Counted from the first letter of the stretch, positions 1 to 7,772 are shown. The stretch: DNA of 16,411 bases from Clostridiales bacterium (GCA_029007575.1 JAQXIB010000308.1:1-16411), one strand, 5' to 3'. The notes: generated by a model not told the origin, from the letters alone. Made by a program: numbers and translations.

Positions 1-27
1 ATTTCGATTTCAGAATGAAATCGAAAT
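1..27. repeat. Perfect inverted repeat A (11-bp stem, 5-nt loop)
   Basis: Positions 1-11 are the exact reverse complement of 17-27, with loop 12-16. The stem is A/T-rich with a TCGA-like core and no U-tract follows it. It may extend beyond the left window edge. It directly abuts the next inverted repeat at 28. Confidence 0.85.
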
Positions 28-77
28 ACAAAGTGCAAGGCTTTTTACAAAAGCAATCAAAAAGCCTTGCACTTTGT
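28..77. repeat. Perfect 19-bp inverted repeat B
   Basis: Positions 28-46 are the exact reverse complement of 59-77, with a 12-nt loop at 47-58. The T-run lies on the loop side of the stem instead of after it. It is therefore not laid out like an ordinary intrinsic terminator in either direction, although so long a hairpin could still affect mRNA ends. It abuts repeats A and C without a spacer. Confidence 0.85.
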
Positions 78-126
78 CAATTCAAAAACAACGGCAAAAT
101 ACTTTGCTATCGTTGTTTTTGAATTG
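78..126. repeat. Perfect 16-bp inverted repeat C, probable 3'-end hairpin of the foldase lipoprotein gene
   Basis: Positions 78-93 pair exactly with 111-126. An inner 5-bp stem (94-98 with 103-107) extends it across a 3-nt bulge. It begins 16 nt past the stop codon of the minus-strand lipoprotein gene. The minus-strand transcript has a T5 run inside the descending arm, so it could act as a terminator or as an mRNA 3'-end stabiliser. Which of these it does is inference. Confidence 0.75.
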
Positions 127-141
127 TTCAGTGAGCATTAA

Positions 142-1308
142 TTAAGACAATTTCAGTTTAGACAGCTTGTAGCGCTTGATGGAAGCCTCGTTGGTGTCAA
201 CCTTGTAGTCCTTGTACCATTCTTTTTGCATTGCTTCGAAATCGTCGCCTTTCAAATCATATAAAAGCGTGTCACGGTAATCGGTAAAGACGTCTTCATC
301 TTTGGTGATGTCGTATTTGATGGCGACATAATAATTCTCGTCGTCCTCGATGATCAGCGGCTCACCGATTTTAGCGGTTTCAAATACGCCCTTGATAAAC
401 TTGTCGGACAGCGAATCATCCTCTTTGTTGACCACAACAAGATTCGGATCGCTTTCTTCTTCGGTATCCGATGAAGTGGCGTCGGACGAAGTAGAAGCAG
501 TGAAAGCGGTGGACGAAGTAGATGCGACAGAGGACGTGTCTGCCGAAGAAGCAGAGGCGGCAGACGATGTGGAATCAGAAGAGGTAGAGGAGGAAGCAGA
601 AGCAGCATTCTTTTCTTCTTCCACCACTTTGGCGTAGTCTTTAATCAGATCGTCAATATTTTCGCCTTTCTTCAAGCGGGCAAGATAGGCTTCGGCTTTT
701 TTCTTGAGTTCTGCCTTACCTTCTGTTTTGAGCTTGTTGCCCTCCGCGTCGACCATTTCCATTTTGATGTATTTTAGCTGTGCATAATCTTCGCCCAGCT
801 TTGTTTTAAGGTCGGCATCGTTGACTGCTTCCAAGCCGTCCTTGTCATAATATTTCTTAAAGATCATATTGCTCTTGTAGCTGTTGGTCAGAATCTTTTT
901 CAAAGAGGTCTGACCGGCGCCGTTGGGCTCATAGGTAGAAGAATAGTAGTTCCAATAGTTCGAGATTTGCACATTCAGTTTGTTTTTATCGGAATCACTC
1001 AGGGTTAATCCCAGCTCATCAAATTTCTTTTCTACTGCGACATAAGTTTTGCACAGCTCCGCCACACGCTCATTGATCCAGACTTCAGCGGTTTTGTCAT
1101 CGATTTTCTGGCTGAGGATATCCTTGGTGTTGTCCTCTACTTTGCCGTAAGCCTCCATATACGCGTTGATCTGATAAGCGATGTACATACCGGAGGTGAT
1201 CGTGGTATCGTCTATTTTGTAAGACCACGTCGTGTCTTTGCAGGCGGCGAGAGAAAGCAGGGCAGAAACCGCAATCAGCCCGGCTGCAATTCTTTTCATC
1301 ATCTTCAA
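142..1308 (-). CDS. PrsA/SurA-like foldase lipoprotein (parvulin-type, probably degenerate)
   Basis: Predicted secreted lipoprotein of 388 residues. The N-terminus is a short basic stretch, a hydrophobic core and a lipobox LAAC with the modified Cys at about residue 23. The body is Lys-rich and helical like the SurA/PrsA chaperone region, followed by a parvulin-like part: LKKGENIDDLIKDYA near 215-230 and FIKGVFETAKIGEPLII near 305-320. A Ser/Ala/Thr low-complexity tract at about 235-283 interrupts this domain, and the usual parvulin glycine motif is not visible, so isomerase activity is doubtful. It probably helps fold exported proteins at the outer face of the membrane. The chosen start is TTG at 1308, with AAGGAA about 10 nt upstream; the ATGs at 1302 and 1299 are alternatives that leave the signal peptide intact. 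It follows mfd on the same strand after 208 nt, which contain a possible promoter. Confidence 0.8.
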   Translation of the reverse strand: MKMMKRIAAGLIAVSALLSLAACKDTTWSYKIDDTTITSGMYIAYQINAYMEAYGKVEDNTKDILSQKIDDKTAEVWINERVAELCKTYVAVEKKFDELGLTLSDSDKNKLNVQISNYWNYYSSTYEPNGAGQTSLKKILTNSYKSNMIFKKYYDKDGLEAVNDADLKTKLGEDYAQLKYIKMEMVDAEGNKLKTEGKAELKKKAEAYLARLKKGENIDDLIKDYAKVVEEEKNAASASSSTSSDSTSSAASASSADTSSVASTSSTAFTASTSSDATSSDTEEESDPNLVVVNKEDDSLSDKFIKGVFETAKIGEPLIIEDDENYYVAIKYDITKDEDVFTDYRDTLLYDLKGDDFEAMQKEWYKDYKVDTNEASIKRYKLSKLKLS

Positions 1309-1516
1309 TTTTATATCATTCCTTCCGGACGCAAAGCTGCGTCTTCATTATAACTGAAATAAGAAGCGTTCTGTTTTGACGGAACAGGACGTTCTTATTT
1401 TTCTTAACGGAAGTATCGGCATCCGTTAAGAGCGCTGAATATCAGAGCGAATCAATTAACCTTTATTATACAAGAAAACCCAAAAAAAGTCCAGTATAAC
1501 TTTGTGAATTTTTGTA
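1309..1516 (-). other. mfd-lipoprotein intergenic leader with three consecutive hairpins
   Basis: No gene is seen in this gap. It holds three hairpins: 1328-1343 (6-bp stem, 4-nt loop), 1357-1400 (about 18 pairs with one bulged base and one G-T pair) and 1403-1430 (perfect 9-bp stem). If the promoter near 1465-1493 is used, all three lie in the 5' leader of the lipoprotein mRNA. None has a proper U-tract on the minus strand, so I do not call a terminator for mfd here. Confidence 0.6.
1465..1493 (-). promoter_or_regulatory. Candidate sigma-A promoter for the foldase lipoprotein gene
   Basis: Read on the minus strand: TGGACT (1493-1488, four of six matches to the -35 consensus), a 17-nt spacer, then a perfect TATAAT (1470-1465). 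A second TATAAT sits at 1352-1347 but has no recognisable -35. Expression independent of mfd is therefore likely; the exact start site is inference. Confidence 0.5.
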
Positions 1517-4500
1517 TCATTTTTCTTGATCGGTCGGAAGCACTTCGGCGGTCTGACACACGGCAAAAGTTTCCCGCATAGTATCCAACGCGGACTGTCC
1601 TTTTTTCATTTTTACCGAGATATAGGGCTTGGCTCCGGCGTTGACAAAGACCCGTCCGTTGAGCGCTGAGGCAAGAACGCCGGCAAGCGCCATATCCAGC
1701 TTTTCGGGCACCATCAGCAGGGCGTCGCCCTTCTGATTGATTTCGGTAAAGCCGAGCATTGCCGCCGTGTTGCGGAGCATGGCGATATCGATCAAACCTT
1801 TGACCGATGCCGGCGGATCGCCGAATCGGTCGATCAGTTCGTCCAGCATTTCCATGCAGTCTGCTTCGGTCCGCACGCAGGCGATCTTCTTGTAAACATC
1901 GATCCGCTGCGAAAGATTGCTGATATATTTTTCGGGAATGTGCGCGTCGATCTGGATGTCGACCAGACATTCTTCGGTTTTGCGTGTCGGCGCTTCGCCG
2001 CGTTTTTCGCTGACCGCCTCGGACAACAATCGCAGATACATATCATATCCCACGGCTTCCATGTGTCCGTGCTGCTTGGCGCCGAGGATGCTGCCGGCCC
2101 CCCGGATTTCCAGATCCCGTAGCGCAATCCGGAAGCCGGAGCCGAATTTGGTAAATTCCCGAATCGCAGAGAGTCGTTTGGTAGCCACTTCGCTGAGCAC
2201 CTTGCCCCGATGGAAGGTGAAATAGGCAAAAGCGCGGCGGCTGGAACGACCAACCCGCCCGCGAAGCTGATATAATTGGGACAATCCCATGTAATCTGCG
2301 TTTTCGATGATTAACGTGTTGCAGTTGGGGACGTCTACGCCGGTTTCAATGATGGTGGTGCAAACGAGAATGTCGATTTCATGTTCCATCAGTTGCCGCC
2401 AGACAGCGGAAAGCTCGTCCTCCGACATTTTTCCGTGCGCAATGCCGATCCGCACGTCGGGAAGCGCATTTTTCAGCTTTGCGGCGCAGTTTTCGATGCT
2501 TTCCACCCGATTGTGGATGTAGTAAACCTGCCCGTTCCGCCGCAGCTCCCGCCGAATCGCGTCGCAGATAATACCGAAGTCGTATTCGACCACATAGGTT
2601 TGGACCGGATGCCGATCCTGCGGCGGTTCTTCGATGACCGACATATCCCGAATGCCCGACATTGCCATGTTCAGGGTGCGGGGAATCGGGGTGGCGGACA
2701 AGGTCAGCATATCTACCCCGCGCAGCATCTCCTTAAACCGTTCCTTATGAGCCACGCCGAATCGCTGTTCCTCGTCGATGATGGCAAGACCTAAATCTTT
2801 AAATTCGATATCCTTTTGTACCAGACGATGGGTGCCGATGATGATGTCGATCTCGCCGGTTTTGAGCTGCTTGACGATTTCCTTTTGCTGTTTGGGTGTT
2901 CGGAAACGGGAGAGCAGTTCTACCTTGATGGGAAAGCCCTCCATCCGCTTGAGCACCGTCTGATAGTGCTGCCACGCCAGAATCGTGGTGGGGCAAAGGA
3001 TGGCGCATTGCTTGGAATCCAGCACGCATTTAAAGGCGGCACGCAGCGCAACCTCGGTTTTGCCGAATCCGACGTCGCCGCATAATAAGCGCTCCATCGG
3101 GATAGGACGTTCCATGTCCTCTTTGATTTCCTGCACACAGCGGAGTTGGTCGTCGGTTTCTTCGTAAGGAAAGTGCGCTTCAAAATCCCGCTGCCAGTCC
3201 GAATCGGCGGAAAACGCGTGTCCTTTGACCTGCATCCGCTCCGCGTAGAGCCGAATCAGCTCGTCTGCCATCTCCGCGACCGCTTTTTTTACCCGGGAAC
3301 GCGTTTTTTGCCATTCGCCGCTGTTGAGCTTGTTCAAACGCAAATGCCCGTCCTCTCGCGGACCGATATATTTGGATACCAAATCCAACTGGGTGACCGG
3401 CACATAAAGGGTGTCGGCGCCGGCATATTTGATTTTGATGTAATCCTTGATGATGCCGTGCAGCTCGATTTTGTGGATGCCGTCAAATACGCCGATACCG
3501 TGGGTAACGTGAACGACATAATCGCCCTTTTCGAGGTCGGAAAGGCTTTTGATTTCTTCGCCTTTTTTCTTTTTGACCTTTTTCGCGGCAGTGCGGATCG
3601 TTTTGGCGGAGGTCATCAGAGCAAACTTGATTTCGGGATATTCAAAGCCGGAGGAAAGATTTCCCGCCAGCACATACACTTTTTTGTAGGTGAATTGGGA
3701 CAGGTCTTTGACATAGTCGGCAGGCAGATTTTCATGGCGTAGATCTGCCGCCAGTACCGAGGCGGCTTTCTCGGTACCCGCCAGCACGGCGCAGGAATAG
3801 CCCTGTTCCAATAAGCCCTGTAAATCCTCTTTCAGCAGCCGAATTTCGCCGCTCCAGCCGGAGGTCTGCATGGCGTTGATGTTGATCAGCTTTTTGGGAC
3901 GGATTTCGGAGTTGGTGCGGGCAAAGGTGTCCAGGTAAACGGTAGGGTACTGTTCCCATCGGCTCTGCAACGCGCCGAGATTGGTACAGTATAATCCCAG
4001 CTCACTGCAGATTTCGCCTTCCTCCAATAGAATTTTCATATCCTCGGCATGCTGCTGCAAAAAGGAGCGCGCATTTTCCCGCATGGCGCTGTATTCGCTG
4101 ATGAATACGATTCCGTCCTCCAGATAGTCGAAGATGGTTGCCGGAGTGGGATAGGCGAGGGAAAGGTATTTGTCCAGAGAGGATAGCTCTGCGTCCCCGT
4201 CCAGATGTTCGATATCCTGCTGTAAGGTCCGGTGCATGTCGGTGTTGGCGACCTTTTCCTGTAAAGCCGCAAGTTTTCCCCGTAACGCCTGTAAGGACGG
4301 GAACAGCACCTCTGAAGCAGGGGTGATTTTGAGGTAATCGGTAACGTCGGTGCGCCGCTGGGACTCCAGATCAAAGTAGGCCATTGAGTCGATCTCATCG
4401 CCCCAGAATTCCACACGAACAGGCGCGCTTTCTCCGGGCGGGTAGACATCCAGAATGCCGCCGCGCACCGAAAACTGCGCGATACCGTCCACCTGGGGAC

Positions 4501-5002
4501 GGCGAGCATATCCTGCGGCAACCAGACCGGTCACGATCTGCTCGAGAGAATAGGACTGACCACTTTGCAGAACGAGACTATTTTCGGTCAGTGCGGCAGG
4601 AGGCATTGTGAGCTGCAACGCCGCTTCGGCGCTCATCACCACCACCTTGCAGCTATGTTCGGCAAGCCGCGCCAAAACGCCCAGCCGAAGGTATTCATAT
4701 TCGCGGGAGCGCCCCTCCATCTGCCGAAAGGAAAACTCTTTGGCGGGAAAATGCAGCGCCATTTCGGCGCCACTCATGTTGTTGATGTCGTCTGCCAATT
4801 TCACGGCGTTTTGTTCGTCCTCGGCAATGACAGCGATGGTTTTGCCGGTGAAAGTCATCGAGGCGGCAGTGCTTTCGATAAAGTGGGCTTTATGAACGGC
4901 AGAAAGCCCCACCGCCAGAATAGGGGTGAGGTTGTTTTGGATAGCTTCCGCCATATCTTGATATTGCGGAATTCGTTCTGCAATTTTGGGATAGAGTTTC
5001 AA
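1517..5002 (-). CDS. mfd: Transcription-repair coupling factor Mfd
   Basis: 1161 residues, the usual length for Mfd. It is an ATP-driven DNA translocase that removes RNA polymerase stalled at lesions and recruits UvrA. Visible in order: a UvrB-homology N-terminal region with FSVRGGILDVYPP and VEFWGDEIDS near 180-210; the polymerase-interacting domain at about 485-560 (KGDYVVHVTHGIGVF); helicase motif I GDVGFGKTE near 641; DEEQRFGV near 741 (DEEQ box); TLSATPIPRTL; the RGRVGRS motif VI; and a C-terminal TRCF domain. The start is TTG at 5002, preceded by GGGAG with 9-nt spacing; no better ATG is in frame nearby. It lies 54 nt after pth on the same strand, the conserved Bacillota pth-mfd order, and is probably co-transcribed from the pth promoter. 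Confidence 0.97.
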   Translation of the reverse strand: MKLYPKIAERIPQYQDMAEAIQNNLTPILAVGLSAVHKAHFIESTAASMTFTGKTIAVIAEDEQNAVKLADDINNMSGAEMALHFPAKEFSFRQMEGRSREYEYLRLGVLARLAEHSCKVVVMSAEAALQLTMPPAALTENSLVLQSGQSYSLEQIVTGLVAAGYARRPQVDGIAQFSVRGGILDVYPPGESAPVRVEFWGDEIDSMAYFDLESQRRTDVTDYLKITPASEVLFPSLQALRGKLAALQEKVANTDMHRTLQQDIEHLDGDAELSSLDKYLSLAYPTPATIFDYLEDGIVFISEYSAMRENARSFLQQHAEDMKILLEEGEICSELGLYCTNLGALQSRWEQYPTVYLDTFARTNSEIRPKKLININAMQTSGWSGEIRLLKEDLQGLLEQGYSCAVLAGTEKAASVLAADLRHENLPADYVKDLSQFTYKKVYVLAGNLSSGFEYPEIKFALMTSAKTIRTAAKKVKKKKGEEIKSLSDLEKGDYVVHVTHGIGVFDGIHKIELHGIIKDYIKIKYAGADTLYVPVTQLDLVSKYIGPREDGHLRLNKLNSGEWQKTRSRVKKAVAEMADELIRLYAERMQVKGHAFSADSDWQRDFEAHFPYEETDDQLRCVQEIKEDMERPIPMERLLCGDVGFGKTEVALRAAFKCVLDSKQCAILCPTTILAWQHYQTVLKRMEGFPIKVELLSRFRTPKQQKEIVKQLKTGEIDIIIGTHRLVQKDIEFKDLGLAIIDEEQRFGVAHKERFKEMLRGVDMLTLSATPIPRTLNMAMSGIRDMSVIEEPPQDRHPVQTYVVEYDFGIICDAIRRELRRNGQVYYIHNRVESIENCAAKLKNALPDVRIGIAHGKMSEDELSAVWRQLMEHEIDILVCTTIIETGVDVPNCNTLIIENADYMGLSQLYQLRGRVGRSSRRAFAYFTFHRGKVLSEVATKRLSAIREFTKFGSGFRIALRDLEIRGAGSILGAKQHGHMEAVGYDMYLRLLSEAVSEKRGEAPTRKTEECLVDIQIDAHIPEKYISNLSQRIDVYKKIACVRTEADCMEMLDELIDRFGDPPASVKGLIDIAMLRNTAAMLGFTEINQKGDALLMVPEKLDMALAGVLASALNGRVFVNAGAKPYISVKMKKGQSALDTMRETFAVCQTAEVLPTDQEK

Positions 5003-5056
5003 ACAGATGCACTCCCTGTAAGGTTGGCTTGAAGCATGGATTTCGTCGATGTTTCC

Positions 5057-5683
5057 TTAAGAATTGTAGAGATTCATTGCCTTGTCGATTTGTCCGTCTA
5101 CCATCAGTTTGAGGGCGGCGCAGGCATTGGAGATGCTTTGATCGATTTTGGTTCGTTCCGCGTCGGCGAATTCGGACAGCACCCATGCGGCGAGGTCATA
5201 GTCGGGGCGAGGTTTTTTGCCCACGCCGAGCTTGATCCGCGGGAACGCCTCGCTGTCGGTGAGGGCAATGATGCTTTTGATGCCGTTGTGGCCGCCGTCG
5301 CTTCCTTTTCGGCGGATGCGCAGGAATCCCGGCTCCAAGGAAATATCGTCGTATATCACAATGACGTTTTCGATCGGGATTTTGTAAAACCGCATCGCTT
5401 CGGCGACCGCTTCACCGCTGTTGTTCATAAAGGTGACCGGCTGCATCAGCAGACAGCGCTTGCCGGAGATCATGACATCGCCGATCATGGATTTAAATTT
5501 TAGTTTATCCGCCTTTCTATCATACTCTTTTGTCAATGCATTAATTGTCAAAAAACCTACGTTGTGGCGGGTATTTTCATATTTCGGGCCGGGATTGCCC
5601 AACCCGACGATGAGATATTCTATTTTCCCGGATAACGGTGCGGGAGAATCAGATTTTTTGAGTTTATCAAAGATAGAAAACAT
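5057..5683 (-). CDS. pth: Peptidyl-tRNA hydrolase
   Basis: 208 residues. It hydrolyses the ester bond of peptidyl-tRNAs released by stalled ribosomes, recycling tRNA in the cytoplasm. Diagnostic residues are visible: GLGNPG at 27-32 (substrate-binding Asn30), TRHNVGF with catalytic His40, FMNNSG at 85-90, the YDD acidic pair at 111-113, GSDGGHNG at 127-134, and the C-terminal RIKLGVGKKP segment. The reading frame stays open upstream to 5995, but ATG 5683 has AGAAAGG about 9 nt upstream and gives a near-normal length, with about 18 extra N-terminal residues compared with typical Pth. The upstream open part overlaps yjdF and the promoter, so it is not coding. It is the first gene of a pth-mfd unit. 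Confidence 0.96.
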   Translation of the reverse strand: MFSIFDKLKKSDSPAPLSGKIEYLIVGLGNPGPKYENTRHNVGFLTINALTKEYDRKADKLKFKSMIGDVMISGKRCLLMQPVTFMNNSGEAVAEAMRFYKIPIENVIVIYDDISLEPGFLRIRRKGSDGGHNGIKSIIALTDSEAFPRIKLGVGKKPRPDYDLAAWVLSEFADAERTKIDQSISNACAALKLMVDGQIDKAMNLYNS

Positions 5684-5780
5684 GGGAAAACGCCTTTCTG
5701 ACAGAAAAATATTGGGAACATCAGCCAATGTGTATAGATTGGCAAGGGGCAAAGATTTTGATTTGTTTAGAACCTCCATT

Positions 5781-5810
5781 ATTATACTACATTTTGTCAA
5801 AGAAACGCAA
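5781..5810 (-). promoter_or_regulatory. Candidate promoter for pth-mfd
   Basis: Read on the minus strand: TTGCGT (5810-5805), an 18-nt spacer, TATAAT (5786-5781), giving a leader of about 90 nt. A better-looking TTGACA sits only 8 nt before the TATAAT and cannot pair with it as a -35. The -10 is convincing and the -35 moderate. Confidence 0.5.
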
Positions 5811-5864
5811 GCAAAATATCGCAGCCAGCGGCTGTGATGCACGCGCTTTATTTTGACAACACGC

Positions 5865-5898
5865 AAAGCACAGGGGCTTTTAGTGTCCCCTGTGCTTT
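5865..5898. terminator. 12-bp hairpin overlapping the yjdF stop codon
   Basis: Positions 5865-5876 pair perfectly with 5887-5898; the loop 5877-5886 contains the yjdF TAA. Outer sequences 5861-5868 and 5900-5907 are also complementary, so an alternative longer stem with a 5-nt bulge can form. The T-rich tail follows the hairpin on the plus strand (TTTTCTTTGCG then a T-run), where no gene precedes it. The minus-strand tail is poor in T. It may serve as a weak terminator or 3' end for yjdF. Confidence 0.45.
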
Positions 5899-6299
5899 TC
5901 TTTGCGTTTTTGCTGGTGTAATGCAAACCGCTGTTCTTTTTCGGCGTCACGTCGGGTGCGGGCGACTGACTTTTGCTGTAACTTTCCTGTTTCACGCTGA
6001 AGCTGTAACGCTTGCTGTGCTTTTGTGCCGGTGCCGGTGTTTTGCATCTGTTTTTTGATCAGACGTTGCTGCCGTTTTGGATTGATTGGTTTATCCGTTG
6101 TCATTTCGGCAGCAATCGGCGGGCTGAATCGAAGCCGATTCCAGTGCTTAAGCATAAAGTCATAAACCTCATAATCCTTCGGTTCAGCGCCGAAAGTGAT
6201 TTTGCAGGCTTCATATAGTCCGCCGCTTTCCCGCTCATAGACGCCGATCCAAAACGGATCTTCGAACAAAACCGTCAGTTTAGATGCAGTGGTTTCCAA
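5880..6299 (-). CDS. yjdF: YjdF family protein (DUF2992)
   Basis: 139 residues. Biochemical function is unknown; in the family the gene is almost always controlled by the yjdF riboswitch, which binds azaaromatic compounds, suggesting a response to toxic or signalling heterocycles (published work, recalled). Family signatures seen: N-terminal KLTVLFEDPFWIGVYE, GGLYEACKITFGAEPKDYEVYDF, then a very basic Gln/Lys/Arg-rich tail with KPINPKRQQR, GTKAQQALQLQ and the terminal QKRKEKHRGH. The start is TTG at 6299, preceded by AAAGGAGG with 7-nt spacing. The longer open frame to 6365 would begin inside the leader RNA and lacks a Shine-Dalgarno. The gene has its own promoter and a leader of about 217 nt. 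Confidence 0.93.
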   Translation of the reverse strand: METTASKLTVLFEDPFWIGVYERESGGLYEACKITFGAEPKDYEVYDFMLKHWNRLRFSPPIAAEMTTDKPINPKRQQRLIKKQMQNTGTGTKAQQALQLQRETGKLQQKSVARTRRDAEKEQRFALHQQKRKEKHRGH

Positions 6300-6306
6300 A
6301 CAAATT

Positions 6307-6351
6307 CCTCCTTTACATTTTACCATACAAAGAACGGACAACCAAAGGAGG
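6307..6351 (-). promoter_or_regulatory. Anti-Shine-Dalgarno hairpin of yjdF (expression platform)
   Basis: On the minus-strand transcript CCTCCTTT (6351-6344) is perfectly complementary to the ribosome binding site AAAGGAGG (6314-6307), with a 29-nt loop. Formation would hide the ribosome binding site of the TTG start at 6299. One strand of the candidate aptamer's outer helix (6325-6332) lies in this loop, so the two helices either exclude each other or form a pseudoknot. This fits translational control by the upstream RNA. Confidence 0.7.
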
Positions 6352-6508
6352 CAGGTTACTGACAACGAATCGAAAGATTCAGCTGCTCCCGGACTACCAA
6401 CCGGGATGTGTTTTTATCTTTGTATTTGATGCTTACAGGGCAATGGATAAAAGCCCTGTACATTGGATTGTGAGTTCATTATGTGCGCACAATCCGCGTT
6501 TGCATCAA
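6325..6508 (-). promoter_or_regulatory. Candidate yjdF riboswitch aptamer
   Basis: The leader of yjdF folds, by eye, into perfect helices. P1 pairs 6502-6508 with 6426-6432 (7 bp). It encloses stems 6488-6495/6465-6472 (8 bp) and 6453-6460/6434-6441 (8 bp), making a three-way junction. An 8-bp helix, 6418-6425/6325-6332, follows P1 with no gap. It encloses the short hairpins 6401-6405/6388-6392 and 6376-6380/6367-6371. Position directly upstream of yjdF is the main reason for the class assignment. I could not match the published consensus base by base. Confidence 0.7.
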
Positions 6509-6523
6509 CCAGTATCACTTATC

Positions 6524-6551
6524 ATTTTAGCGCAAAAATTCAGTATGTCAA
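6524..6551 (-). promoter_or_regulatory. Sigma-A promoter of the yjdF leader
   Basis: Read on the minus strand: perfect TTGACA (6551-6546), a 16-nt spacer, TAAAAT (6529-6524). Transcription would begin near 6517, just before the first riboswitch helix at 6508. It lies between the terminator of the upstream gene and the riboswitch, as expected for an independent unit. Confidence 0.8.
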
Positions 6552-6584
6552 GTGGGCAGAAAGATCTGTATCACTCCAGACGAA

Positions 6585-6626
6585 CAAAAAACCTCCGCTG
6601 AGCAGACAGAGCATTTCAGCGGAAGT
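6585..6626 (-). terminator. Intrinsic terminator of the G5/3D cell-wall protein gene
   Basis: Read on the minus strand, the arm at 6626-6616 pairs with 6601-6591 (11 bp including one G-T), followed at once by a run of six T (6591-6586). It begins 37 nt past the stop codon at 6663. This is the only canonical U-tract terminator I recognise in the window. Confidence 0.85.
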
Positions 6627-6662
6627 TTTGATACGGTAAAATTGGCAACTAGTTTTCAAGTA

Positions 6663-7745
6663 CTAGTTTAAGACATAGATGTCCACTTTTTTTGCGCCCC
6701 ACTTCACGCTGTCTCTGTAAGTGTTGAAAAACAAATCCACCAGTACCGAAGAATTGGGGTTTTGAGCAAACGTTCCGGTATCGGCGACAACCGAATATCC
6801 GTAAACGAATTTTTGATCGGGAGTACAAATCCACAGCTTAGAACCTTTCGGGAATTTGCGGTAATCGACTGCCACATTTCCCTGTTTGAGCTTGGTTTTT
6901 TTGCCTAATGCGCTGTAGGCAACCGCTTTTCCGGACACTTTTTTCTTGTACCCGACCGGGATGCCTTTGGCGTCCAATGTCAGACTGCTTGGTGGAGTCA
7001 GAGTCGAAAGCGGATTTTTGGGAGCCATACCAACCAATAAAAGCTGTGTAACCGGATTGGAGGTGACTTTTTCCTCTAAGATTTCGGATTCCACGACTTC
7101 ACCGTCAACCACTTTTTCCTTGGAAACGGTGGTGCGCACTCCTTCTTTTCCGGGAATTGAAATCTTGGTGTTGCCCTTTCCTACCATTAATGAATTCTGC
7201 TTTGTGACAGTAAAAGGGATAGCGCTGGTAGAAGTAACGGTTCGATAAGTGACTCGATTTACCACAATCTCGGTTTCTTCATGCACTTTCTCGTTTAACC
7301 CGACGTTGATCAAATCGTCGTCGGAGAGGGTTACATCGGCAAGCGCAAGGACATCAGCAACCGTTGCGTCGCTGACCGAGATGTTCTGAGTTACGCCGTC
7401 GGCAGTTACCGGCACCTCAAATGCCCGTAAGATGTTGATGGTTCTGATGTTTTTATCCTGGAATCCTTCAAGCTTCAATGTGTCATCAGCGGAAAGGCTG
7501 ATGCCTTGACTTTCTAAAATATCTTCTGCGTCGTTTTTCATCGTATATAATACGCGAGTATCATTGCCGTCATTAATATATACAATGTTGGTCGCTACGG
7601 TAATACCGGTAAGAACGGAGGCCAATACGATGCAGAGGGTACTGACTGAGATTGTCTTGATTTTATTTGATTTCACGCAATCGCAAATCATGGGAAGTAT
7701 TTTATGAACGACAATGTCAGCGTACTTTTTCAAAAACGTACCCAT
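6663..7745 (-). CDS. YabE-like membrane-anchored cell-wall protein with DUF348, G5 and 3D domains
   Basis: 360 residues. It is probably a surface-exposed peptidoglycan-remodelling enzyme; proteins with this layout (YabE and resuscitation-factor-like proteins of Bacillota) carry a 3D domain related to lytic transglycosylases. An N-terminal membrane segment spans about 31-57. Two DUF348-type repeats follow (about 58-100 and 103-157), then a G5 domain (about 158-240, ending VTQLLLVG). The C-terminal 3D domain (about 272-359) shows its three aspartates in AVD (Asp294), ADTG (Asp322) and VDLFF (Asp337), and the ending WGAKKVDIYVL. ATG 7745 has AAAGGAGA about 6 nt upstream. It is transcribed alone from a strong promoter and ends in a good terminator. 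Confidence 0.9.
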   Translation of the reverse strand: MGTFLKKYADIVVHKILPMICDCVKSNKIKTISVSTLCIVLASVLTGITVATNIVYINDGNDTRVLYTMKNDAEDILESQGISLSADDTLKLEGFQDKNIRTINILRAFEVPVTADGVTQNISVSDATVADVLALADVTLSDDDLINVGLNEKVHEETEIVVNRVTYRTVTSTSAIPFTVTKQNSLMVGKGNTKISIPGKEGVRTTVSKEKVVDGEVVESEILEEKVTSNPVTQLLLVGMAPKNPLSTLTPPSSLTLDAKGIPVGYKKKVSGKAVAYSALGKKTKLKQGNVAVDYRKFPKGSKLWICTPDQKFVYGYSVVADTGTFAQNPNSSVLVDLFFNTYRDSVKWGAKKVDIYVLN

Positions 7746-7772
7746 TCAAAATCTCCTTTATAATTTTACGAT

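Noticed and set aside
350..637. Plus-strand open frame opposite the Ser/Ala/Thr tract of the lipoprotein
   Set aside because: Low-complexity antisense of a repetitive coding tract, with no ribosome binding site or homology.
5684..5995. In-frame N-terminal extension of pth by 104 codons
   Set aside because: It overlaps the yjdF 3' end and the pth promoter, and Pth homology begins just after ATG 5683, which has a good ribosome binding site.
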